64,000 nucleotides of DNA, taken from assembly GCF_029223485.1 (NCBI RefSeq), contig NZ_JARHTP010000012.1:293350-357349 (forward strand). The letters run 5' to 3'. Under the pieces are notes generated by a model that saw only the letters and a list, made by a program, of their open reading frames with translations, did no database searches and was not told the DNA's origin. The translations under genes were made by a program, and so were the position numbers. This document shows, piece after piece, positions 47,001 through 54,317 of this stretch. The DNA is from Streptomyces coacervatus (lineage in GTDB: Bacteria > Actinomycetota > Actinomycetes > Streptomycetales > Streptomycetaceae). Position 1 is the first letter of the stretch. Each line of letters begins with the position of its first letter.

Positions 47001-50000
47001 CCAGGGACAGCACACCGGCGCAGTGCGCCGCGGCCAGTTCGCCGATCGAGTGGCCCGCCAGGAAGTCCGGCTGCAGGCCCCAGGCCTGCAGCAGCCGGAA
47101 GAGTGCGACCTCGATCGCGAACAGGGCCGGTTGTGCGTATGCCGTCTCGTCGATCAGGTCGCCCTGCTCGCCGAAAAGTACGTCCTTCAAGGCGGGGTCG
47201 AGACCCTGGCACACCTCGTCGAAGGCCCGGGCGAAGACCGGGTAGGTGTCGTGGAGTTCCCGGCCCATGCCCAGTCGCTGGCTGCCCTGACCGGTGAACA
47301 GGAACGCCAGTTTGCCCTCCGTCGGCACATCCTGCGCGGTGCCGGCCGGCGGCTCGCCGTCGGCCAGTGCGCGCAGTTGCCGCGGGAGCGCCTCCTCGTG
47401 ATCGGCATCGACGACCAGTACGGCCCGCTGCTCCAACCCGGCACGACCCGTCGCCAGGGAGTAGGCGAGGTCCAGCGGGCGCAGCCCCGGCTGTGCGGCA
47501 AGCTGCGCGTGCAGCCGCTCGGCCTGCTCACGCAGTGCCTGCCCGCTGCCGGCCGACAGCGCGAAGGGCAGGACCGGCAACACCGCACCCGGCACCGCCT
47601 CGGCCTCCGCCTCCACCTCGGGCGCCTGCTCGATGATCGTGTGGGCGTTGGTGCCGCTGATACCGAAGGACGACACACCCGCCCGGCGCGGACGCCCGGT
47701 CTCCGGCCACTCCCGCGCCTCGGCCAGCAGCGACACTTCACCTGCCGCCCAATCGACATGCGGCGTCGGCTCGTCCACGTGCAGGGTCTGCGGCAGCACA
47801 CCATGCCGCATCGCCAGCACCATCTTCATGATCCCCGCGACACCGGCCGCCGCCTGCGTGTGACCGATGTTCGACTTGATCGAACCCAGCCACAACGGCG
47901 CGTCCTGGGCACGCTCCTGGCCGTAGGTGGCCAGCAACGCCTGCGCCTCGATCGGGTCACCCAGCGTCGTACCCGTACCGTGCGCCTCCACCGCATCCAC
48001 ATCGGCGGCCGACAGCCCGGCACTCGCCAGCGCCTGACGGATCACCCGCTGCTGCGACGGACCGTTCGGCGCCGTCAGACCATTGCTCGCACCGTCCTGG
48101 TTCACCGCCGAGCCGCGGACCACCGCCAGCACGGGGTGACCGTTGCGGCGGGCGTCCGAGAGCCGCTCCACCAGCAGCATGCCCACACCCTCACCCCAGC
48201 CGGTGCCGTCCGCACCCGCCGCGAACGCCTTGCACCGGCCGTCCGCCGACAGGCCGCCCTGACGGCTGAACTCGGCGAAAGTGCCGGGTGTCGACATCAC
48301 GGTGACACCGCCGGCCAGGGCGAGCGCGCACTCGCCGTTGCGCAGCGCCTGGATCGCCCAGTGCAGGGCGACCAGCGAGGAGGAGCACGCCGTGTCCACC
48401 GTCACCGCGGGGCCTTCGAGACCGAGGACGTAGGCGACCCGGCCGGATATGACGCTGCTCGCATTGCCGGTCATCACGTGACCGGCGACCGTGTCCGCCA
48501 TGTCGTCGAGTCCGGTGTCGTAACCGCTGTACGCGGCGCCGACGAACACGCCGGTGCGGGAGCCCCGCAGCGCACCCGGGTCGATCCCGGCGCTTTCGAA
48601 GGCCTCCCAGGAGGTCTCCAGCAGCAGGCGCTGCTGCGGGTCCATGGCGAGCGCCTCACGCGGCGAGATCCCGAAGAACGCCGCGTCGAACCGGTCCGCG
48701 TCGTGCAGGAAGCCTCCCGCCCGGGCGGGGCCGCCGTCCGGCGAGTACGAAGCCGCGTCCGCGTCCCAGCCGCGGCCGACGGGGAAGCCGGAGATGGCAT
48801 CGCTCCCCGACTCCAGCAGCTGCCAGAGCTCTTCGGGCGAGGCCACGCCACCGGGGAAGCGGCAGCTCATGGCCACGACGGCGATGGGATCGTCGCCACC
48901 GGCACCGCCTGCGAGCGGTACGACCTCGGCGGCGCCGGTCGCGTTCCCGGTGCCGAGGAGCGTCTCGCGCAGATGGCGGGCGAGCGCCGAGGCGTTGGGG
49001 TAGTCGTAGACGAGCGTGGTCGGCAGGCGCAGTCCGGTCGCCGTGTTCAGCCGGTTACGCAGGTCCACGGCGGTGAGGGAGTCGAAGCCCACGTCCTTGA
49101 AGGCCCGTGCCGGCTCCACCGACTCCGGTCCGGAGTGGCCCAGCACGGCCGCCACATGGGTGCGCACGAGCTCCAGCAGAGTCCGCTCCTGATCGGCGGG
49201 GAGCAGTCCACGCAGCCGGCCGGCCAGCGCCGAGCCGCCGTCGGCCGCCGTGGCGGCACCACGCCGCCGGGGGGCACGGATCAGCGTACGGAACAGCGGG
49301 GGGACCGATCCGGTGCCGGCCGCTGCGTCGCGGATGGCCGCGAGGTCCAGGCGGGCGGGGAGGAGAACGGACCGGTCACTGCGCAGGGCGCTGTCGAACA
49401 GGGCCATGCCCTCCGCCGAGGAGAGCGCGCCCATGCCGGCCCGTGCCATGCGCCGCAGGTCGGCCTCGTCCAGACCTCCGGTGATTCCGCTGGCTTCGGC
49501 CCACAGGCCCCAGGCCAGCGAGATCGCCGCGTGGCCCTGGGCGCTGCGGTGCCGGGCCAGCGCGTCGAGATACGCGTTGGCCGCGGCGTAGTTGGCCTGT
49601 CCGGGACTGCCGAGGACTCCGGCGGCCGCCGAGAACAGCACGAATGCCGACAGGTCCAGGTCGCGGGTGAGGTCGTGCAGATGCCAGGCGGCGTCCACCT
49701 TGGGCCGCAGCACTCGCTCGAGGCGATCGGGCGTCAGCGAGGGAAGCACGCCGTCGTCGAGCACGCCCGCCGTGTGCACCACGGCGGTCAACGGGTGCTC
49801 AACGGGTACGGAGGCCAGCAGGGCGGCCAGCGCCTCACGGTCGGCCGCGTCGCAGGCGGCCACGGTCACCTCGGCTCCCAACTCGGCGAGCTCGGCGACC
49901 AGTTCCTCGGCGCCATCGGCAGCGAGCCCCCGGCGGCCGGCCAGCAGCAGATGCCGTACACCGTGTTCCGTCACCAGGTGCCGGGCGCACAGCGCACCCA

Positions 50001-53000
50001 GCGTGCCGGTTCCGCCCGTCACCAGCACCGTGCCCTGCGGGTCGATCGGGCGGGGCTGCCGCTCCGCTCCGGCCGCCGCACGGATCAGCCGCGGGGCGAG
50101 CAGTCCGCCGCCGCGTACGGCCAGTTCCGGCTCCGTGCACATCAGCGCCTCGGCGGGCACGGAGACCGCGGAGTCCTCGGGGTCCAGGTCGACCAGGAGG
50201 AACCGACCGGGATTCTCGGTCTCCGCGGAGCGCACCAGGCCCCACACACAGGCGCCGGCCAGGTCGGTGACGTCCTCGTCGGCCGTGGCCACGGCGCCGC
50301 GCGTGACGAAGGCCAGGCGCGAGCCGGCGAAGCGTTCGTCCGCCAGCCACTCCTGGGCCAGGGCGAGCGCCCACTGCGCCGCGCCGTGCGCGGCATGTGC
50401 GGTGTGCGGGGCGGGTGCCGACTGCGGCTGCGGATCGCCGGATGCCGGGGGTGGGCAGGACACGAGGAGCACGTCCGGGACGGTCATGCCTGCGTCGGCG
50501 GCCGCGGCGAGCGCGGCCAGGTCGTCGTACCGCTCCATGGCCGAGTCGGACGGTTCGAGCGGGTGTGCCGAGACCAGCGCGGCGGAGACCGGCTCGGCGT
50601 CAGGGGCGACGATCTCGGACCAGACCGGCTCGAACAGGGGCACGAGGCCGGTGGCACGCGCGCCGTCGGCCGGGACGGTCTCCGCCGCCGGGCGCAGGGT
50701 GAGGCGGTCGACGCGAGCCACCGGCGCACCGGTGGCGTCCGCCGCCTCCAGCAGGAAAGTGCCGCCCGCGGCGGGTGTGAGCCGCATCCGCACCTCCGTG
50801 GCACCCACCGCGTACAGCGCGACGCCGTGCCAGGCCGCCGGTACGAGCGGGGCGCCGGAACCGCACGCCGCGGCGAGGTGCGCGGCTGCCTCCAGCAGCG
50901 CGGGGTGCAGGGCGAAGCCGGTGGTGTCCGCGCCCTCGGGAAGCCGCACGTCGGCGCAGAGTTCGTCCCCGTGCCGCCAGACGGCACTCATCCCTTGGTA
51001 CAGCGGCCCGCATTCGAGCCCGACCGCCTCGTAATCCTCGTACAGAGCGCCGACTTCGACACCCTGCGCATCGGCCGGCGGCCATTCCGTCAGCGTGAAC
51101 GCCGGCTCCGGCGCCGCCGCGTCTAGTACGCCGCTGGCATGGCGCCGCCACGGTATGTCCCCGTCCCCGTCGTGCCGTCCGGCGTGCGAGGAGACGGTGA
51201 AAGTCCGCCGTCCGCCCTCATCGGCGGAGTCCACCACGACCTGGACCCGCACCGCACCCTGCGCCGGCACGATCAGCGGTTCGTGGAGCGTCAGCTCCAC
51301 CAGGTGGTCGCAACCGGCCTGGTCGCCTGCGTGGAGGGCCAGTTCGACGTACGCCGCACCGGGCAGCACGGCGTTCCCGGCAAGCCTGTACTCGTTGAGC
51401 GAAGGATGGGTCTGCGGAGACAACCGGCCGGTGAACACATACGCGTCGGCACCGGCCACGGGTACCGCGGCAGTCAGCAGCGCATGACCGGCCTCCTCCA
51501 GACCGGCGGCGGTCACGTCACCGGCTCGGGAACCGGGTGCCAGCCAGTAGTGCCGATGCTGGAACGCATACGTCGGCAACTCCACCCGCCCTGCGCCGGT
51601 ACCCGCGAAACAGGCCTCCCAGTCAATGCCGACACCACGCACATGCGCCTGGGCGAGGGCCGCGGTCAGGGTCCCGGGTTCGGGGCGGCCCGCGCGGAGC
51701 ACCGGTACGAACGCGTGGTCCTCGCCGGTGAGGCAGTCCTGCGCCATCGCCGAGAGGACACCGTCGGGGCCCAGCTCGATGAACGTGGTCACGTTCTGGG
51801 CTTCGAGGGTGCCGATGCCGTCGCGGAAGCGCACCGCTTCTCGGGCATGACGGACCCAGAAGCCGGGGTCAGTGAGCTCCTCGGCGGTCGCGAGAGCGCC
51901 GGTGAGGTTGGAGACCACCGGGATCCGCGGAGCCTCGTAGGTCAAGCCTTCGGCGACCTGGCGGAAGGCCTCCAGCATCGGATCCATGTGCGGGGAGTGG
52001 AACGCATGACTGACCGTCAGACGCTTCGACTTGCGGCCCTGCTCCTCGAAGGAAGCGGCAATGCCGAGCACGGCGTCCTCGTCGCCCGCGATGACCACGG
52101 AGGTCGGGCCGTTGACCGCGGCGATGCTCACTGCGTCGGTCAGGTACGGGGTGACCTCGTCCTCGGTCGCCTGCACCGCCACCATCGCCCCACCGGACGG
52201 CAGCTCCTGCATCAGCCGACCACGCGCCGCCACCAGCGTGCAGGCGTCCGCGAGTGAGAGCACACCCGCACAATGCGCAGCCGCGATCTCACCGATCGAA
52301 TGGCCGGAGACGAAGTCCGGCCGCACACCCCACGACTCCAGCAGCCGGAACAGCGCCACCTCCACCGCAAACAACGCGGGCTGGGTGTACGCCGTCTGGT
52401 CCAGGATCCCCGGCTCGTCGCCGAACACCGCCTCCCGCAGCGGCAGTTCGAACCGCTCGAAGACCTCGTCCAGCGCCCGGGCGAACACGGGATACGCGTC
52501 GTACAACTCCCGGCCCATGCCCGCACGCTGACTGCCCTGACCGGTGAACAAGAATGCCGTCTTGCCCGACGCGACCGACCCGGTCACCAGACCGGCCGCC
52601 GTGCCACGCCCCTCGGCCAGCGCCTCAAGCCCCGCCAACAGACCGTCACGACCACCCGCCACGACCACCGCACGCCGCTCCAAAGCAGCACGCGTCGTCG
52701 CCAACGAATACGCCACATCGACCGGTTCGCAACCGGAGTCCCCGGCGACACGGTCAAGCAACCGCCGCGCCTGCCCCCGCAGAGCACCCTCGGTCCGACC
52801 CGACAACACCCACGGCACCACCGGCAGCGGTACGAGGCCGTCCTGCGCCCCCTCCTCGACCTCCAGCTGAGGTGCCTGCTCGATGATCGTGTGCGCATTG
52901 GTGCCGCTCACACCGAAGGCCGAGACCGCGGCCCGGCGCGGCTGACCCGTCTCCGGCCACTCCCGCGCCCCGGTCAGCAGCCGCACCGTACCCGCCGACC

Positions 53001-54258
53001 AGTCCACGTCCGGCGTCGGCTCGTCCACATGCAGCGTCCTCGGCAGCACACCATGACGTATCGCCATCACCGTCTTGATGACCCCGGCGACACCCGCGGC
53101 GGCCTGCGCGTGCCCGATATTGGACTTCAGCGAGCCCAGCCAGAGCGGCCGCTCCTCGGCACGCTCCTGGCCGTAGGTGGCGATGAGCGCCTGCGCCTCG
53201 ATCGGATCACCCAGCCGGGTTCCGGTGCCGTGCGCCTCCACCGCGTCGACTTCACCGGCCGACAGCCGGGCGTTCTCCAGCGCCTGACGGATCACCCGCT
53301 GCTGCGCGGGTCCGTTGGGCGCCGTCAGGCCGTTGCTCGCGCCGTCCTGGTTGACGGCGCTGCCCCGCACCACAGCCAGAACCTTGTGCCCGTTCTTCCG
53401 GGCGTCGGACAGCCGCTCGACCAGCAGCACGCCCACGCCCTCGGACCAGCCGGTGCCGTCCGCCGCCGCGGCGAACGACTTGCAGCGGCCGTCGGCGGAC
53501 AGCCCCCGCTGCCGGCTGAACTCCACGAACACATCGGGCGACGGCATCACCGTCACACCGCCGACCAGCGCGAGTGAGCACTCGCGCTGTCGCAGCGCCT
53601 GAGTGGCCCAGTGCAGGGCGACCAGTGAGGAGGAGCAGGCGGTGTCGACGGTGGCCGCCGGTCCCTCCAGGCCGAGGACATAGGCGATACGGCCGGAGAG
53701 CACGCTGGTGGCGCCGCCGGTCAGCATGAGGCCTTCGAGGTCTTCGGGCGTCTCCTTCAGGTCGGCGCCGTAGCCCATCGATCCGGCGCCGACGAAGACT
53801 CCCGTACGGCTGCCCCGCAATGACACGGGATCGATTCCGGCGTTTTCCAACACCTCCCAGGAAGCCTCCAGCAGGATCCGCTGCTGCGGGTCCATCGCCA
53901 GTGCCTCACGCGGCGAGATGCCGAAGAATTCGGCGTCGAATTCGGCTGCGCCGTCCAGGAATCCGCCGCCGGTGTTGTAGAAGGTGCCTTTGCGATCCGG
54001 ATCCGAATCGGCCATCGCGTCGATGTCCCAGCCCCGGTCGGCAGGGAATCCGGAAACGGCGTCCCCGCCGTCGGCCACCAGGCGCCACAGGTCCTCGGGC
54101 GATCCCACGCTGCCCGGGAAGCGGCAGCTCATGCCGACGATCGCGATGGGCTCCCGGGCATCCGTCTCCACCTCGTCGAGGCGGCGACGGGCCCGGCGCA
54201 GCTCAGCGGTCATCCACTTCAGATTGTCCAGAAGCTTTTCTTCATTTGCGGTAGCCAC
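44071..54258 (-). CDS. PKS-B: modular type I polyketide synthase, modules W3 and W4
   Basis: A 3,395-residue PKS subunit with N-terminal docking coil (residues ~1-33, ANEEKLLDNLKWMTAELRR), W3 (KS-AT-DH-KR-ACP, ~34-1765) and W4 (KS-AT-KR-ACP, ~1788-3310). The start is GTG at 54258-54256, supported by AAGGGGTG about 8 nt upstream and by alignment of the docking helix with the other subunits. All KS (TACSSS), AT (GHSIGE, HAFHSP) and ACP (GFDSLTAV) active sites are present. The DH of W3 has lost its catalytic His and Asp, so W3 should deliver a hydroxyl. The C-terminal docking region (~3320-3395: ELRRKLAALPLGRIREAGLL, then an acidic DDIDELDVQHLIDMAL tail) is of a different subclass from all other C-termini here. 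It faces the equally different N-terminus of PKS-C, whose gene starts 24 bp downstream. Confidence 0.97.
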   Translation of the reverse strand: MATANEEKLLDNLKWMTAELRRARRRLDEVETDAREPIAIVGMSCRFPGSVGSPEDLWRLVADGGDAVSGFPADRGWDIDAMADSDPDRKGTFYNTGGGFLDGAAEFDAEFFGISPREALAMDPQQRILLEASWEVLENAGIDPVSLRGSRTGVFVGAGSMGYGADLKETPEDLEGLMLTGGATSVLSGRIAYVLGLEGPAATVDTACSSSLVALHWATQALRQRECSLALVGGVTVMPSPDVFVEFSRQRGLSADGRCKSFAAAADGTGWSEGVGVLLVERLSDARKNGHKVLAVVRGSAVNQDGASNGLTAPNGPAQQRVIRQALENARLSAGEVDAVEAHGTGTRLGDPIEAQALIATYGQERAEERPLWLGSLKSNIGHAQAAAGVAGVIKTVMAIRHGVLPRTLHVDEPTPDVDWSAGTVRLLTGAREWPETGQPRRAAVSAFGVSGTNAHTIIEQAPQLEVEEGAQDGLVPLPVVPWVLSGRTEGALRGQARRLLDRVAGDSGCEPVDVAYSLATTRAALERRAVVVAGGRDGLLAGLEALAEGRGTAAGLVTGSVASGKTAFLFTGQGSQRAGMGRELYDAYPVFARALDEVFERFELPLREAVFGDEPGILDQTAYTQPALFAVEVALFRLLESWGVRPDFVSGHSIGEIAAAHCAGVLSLADACTLVAARGRLMQELPSGGAMVAVQATEDEVTPYLTDAVSIAAVNGPTSVVIAGDEDAVLGIAASFEEQGRKSKRLTVSHAFHSPHMDPMLEAFRQVAEGLTYEAPRIPVVSNLTGALATAEELTDPGFWVRHAREAVRFRDGIGTLEAQNVTTFIELGPDGVLSAMAQDCLTGEDHAFVPVLRAGRPEPGTLTAALAQAHVRGVGIDWEACFAGTGAGRVELPTYAFQHRHYWLAPGSRAGDVTAAGLEEAGHALLTAAVPVAGADAYVFTGRLSPQTHPSLNEYRLAGNAVLPGAAYVELALHAGDQAGCDHLVELTLHEPLIVPAQGAVRVQVVVDSADEGGRRTFTVSSHAGRHDGDGDIPWRRHASGVLDAAAPEPAFTLTEWPPADAQGVEVGALYEDYEAVGLECGPLYQGMSAVWRHGDELCADVRLPEGADTTGFALHPALLEAAAHLAAACGSGAPLVPAAWHGVALYAVGATEVRMRLTPAAGGTFLLEAADATGAPVARVDRLTLRPAAETVPADGARATGLVPLFEPVWSEIVAPDAEPVSAALVSAHPLEPSDSAMERYDDLAALAAAADAGMTVPDVLLVSCPPPASGDPQPQSAPAPHTAHAAHGAAQWALALAQEWLADERFAGSRLAFVTRGAVATADEDVTDLAGACVWGLVRSAETENPGRFLLVDLDPEDSAVSVPAEALMCTEPELAVRGGGLLAPRLIRAAAGAERQPRPIDPQGTVLVTGGTGTLGALCARHLVTEHGVRHLLLAGRRGLAADGAEELVAELAELGAEVTVAACDAADREALAALLASVPVEHPLTAVVHTAGVLDDGVLPSLTPDRLERVLRPKVDAAWHLHDLTRDLDLSAFVLFSAAAGVLGSPGQANYAAANAYLDALARHRSAQGHAAISLAWGLWAEASGITGGLDEADLRRMARAGMGALSSAEGMALFDSALRSDRSVLLPARLDLAAIRDAAAGTGSVPPLFRTLIRAPRRRGAATAADGGSALAGRLRGLLPADQERTLLELVRTHVAAVLGHSGPESVEPARAFKDVGFDSLTAVDLRNRLNTATGLRLPTTLVYDYPNASALARHLRETLLGTGNATGAAEVVPLAGGAGGDDPIAVVAMSCRFPGGVASPEELWQLLESGSDAISGFPVGRGWDADAASYSPDGGPARAGGFLHDADRFDAAFFGISPREALAMDPQQRLLLETSWEAFESAGIDPGALRGSRTGVFVGAAYSGYDTGLDDMADTVAGHVMTGNASSVISGRVAYVLGLEGPAVTVDTACSSSLVALHWAIQALRNGECALALAGGVTVMSTPGTFAEFSRQGGLSADGRCKAFAAGADGTGWGEGVGMLLVERLSDARRNGHPVLAVVRGSAVNQDGASNGLTAPNGPSQQRVIRQALASAGLSAADVDAVEAHGTGTTLGDPIEAQALLATYGQERAQDAPLWLGSIKSNIGHTQAAAGVAGIMKMVLAMRHGVLPQTLHVDEPTPHVDWAAGEVSLLAEAREWPETGRPRRAGVSSFGISGTNAHTIIEQAPEVEAEAEAVPGAVLPVLPFALSAGSGQALREQAERLHAQLAAQPGLRPLDLAYSLATGRAGLEQRAVLVVDADHEEALPRQLRALADGEPPAGTAQDVPTEGKLAFLFTGQGSQRLGMGRELHDTYPVFARAFDEVCQGLDPALKDVLFGEQGDLIDETAYAQPALFAIEVALFRLLQAWGLQPDFLAGHSIGELAAAHCAGVLSLEDACTLVSARARLMQQLPDRGVMLAVQATEEQVTQYLTDQVGIAAVNGPTSVVIAGDESEVTRIASGLAGQGVKTKRLTVSHAFHSPLMEGMLADFRKVAEGLVYRPPATPVVSCLTGAVVGPGEMDTPEFWVRHAREAVRFLDGVRALRTQQVTTFLELGPDGVLSALVQDCLDGSDAVCLPALRRGRPEARTLTTALGRAHARGAHIDWQAYFADTGARRVDLPTYAFQRRRFWPEAPLAAAGRQDGGAPDVVHERFWAAVEREDLSELGAELAVDADQPLSAVLPALASWHRQQRERSTVAERRYRVAWKRQAETQVRSESATVRMAGTWLTVVPTALSDDSWIDGLTGALERAGAGIVRVPVGVPDEDVEALAERLRRAAADVPDAVPVTGVLSLLALDEQPHPGHPAVPAGLALTAAVTQALPSAGIGAPLWCVTRGAVAVDGDDPLLSTLQAQVAGLGRVTALEEPEHWGGLVDLPETVDERTADRLVGVLTADGAEDQVAVRPSGTYLRRLERAPRDTTGPASSWTPRGTVLVTGGTGALGAHVARWLARNGAERLVLLSRRGADAPGAARLTAELSGLGAEVTIAACDVADRSALQALVGKLAADGAPVRAVVHAAGVSQPPGTATALPEFAEVVAAKTTGAVHLDALFQDDTLDAFVLFSSIAGVWGSGGQGAYAAANAFLDALAEQRRARGLAATAIAWGPWADGGMAAEGDAEEQLRRRGLPPMAPETNLAALREAVGAPEATVTVADVDWARFAPAFTAARPRPLIADLPEVRAALHGDDGTPGDPGGEAPALREQLTGLDTDDRTTLLLDLVCTHAALALGHDSPDAVEAGRAFKELGFDSLTAVELRDRLRTATGLSLPATLVFDYPNPAALAGHLLAALLPDGGTGPAPDGDPQEAELRRKLAALPLGRIREAGLLEALLELADPQPTPAADDGDQGLSPDDIDELDVQHLIDMALDGNQP
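44300..48895 (-). other. Module W4: KS-AT-KR-ACP (malonyl, A-type KR)
   Basis: Approximate domain spans: KS 47600-48895, AT 46320-47320, KR 44830-46080, ACP 44320-44540. The KR lacks LDD (HAAGVSQPPG) and has Trp at Tyr-8 (SIAGVWGSGGQGAY), so A1-type, L-hydroxyl expected. The AT is an outlier among the malonyl ATs here (GHSIGELAAAH, MQQLPDRGVMLAVQATEEQV). The ACP reads LTAVELRDRL rather than LRNRL. A pre-KR dimerization element (FWAAVEREDLSELG) is present. Confidence 0.9.
44881..45018 (-). repeat. A-type KR core block, W4 copy
   Basis: Nearly identical to 55143-55280 (W2). Covers the catalytic FSSIAGVWGSGGQGAY region through ATAIAWG, so the two A-type KRs share a recent origin or have been converted. 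Confidence 0.75.
48900..54160 (-). other. Module W3: KS-AT-DH(inactive)-KR-ACP (malonyl)
   Basis: Approximate domain spans: KS 52860-54160, AT 51570-52560, DH 50680-51490, KR 49500-50580, ACP 48960-49180. The DH position that is HxxxGxxxxP elsewhere reads YRLAGNAVLP (His to Tyr), and the catalytic DxxxH/Q motif reads LLEAAAH (Asp to Glu). The KR has LDD (B-type) and Tyr, but the catalytic Ser, 13 residues before Tyr, is Ala (FSAAAG). Predicted output is a beta-hydroxyl, or a ketone if the Ser loss disables the KR. Confidence 0.9.
52661..52827 (-). repeat. KS-AT linker block, W3 copy
   Basis: Partner of 42461-42627, 10,200 bp apart, direct orientation, on a different gene. Confidence 0.8.
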
Positions 54259-54266
54259 TGAAACGT

Positions 54267-54274
54267 CACCCCTT
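54267..54274 (-). promoter_or_regulatory. Ribosome-binding site deciding the GTG start of PKS-B
   Basis: The sense strand reads AAGGGGTG, ending 8 nt before GTG at 54258. No ATG lies between it and the docking helix, and the resulting N-terminus (MATANEEKLL) matches the MANEEK-type starts of PKS-D, PKS-E and PKS-F. Confidence 0.7.
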
Positions 54275-54317
54275 GAGAAGAGCCGGAAACGGCACGGAAT
54301 TGTGTGCGCTCATCACG

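Noticed and set aside
44107..51126. Long + strand open frame (over 2,300 codons) opposite PKS-B
   Set aside because: It lies antisense to intact PKS domains; the translation is Gly/Arg/Gln/His rich with no recognizable domain. Such frames are common opposite very GC-rich coding DNA.
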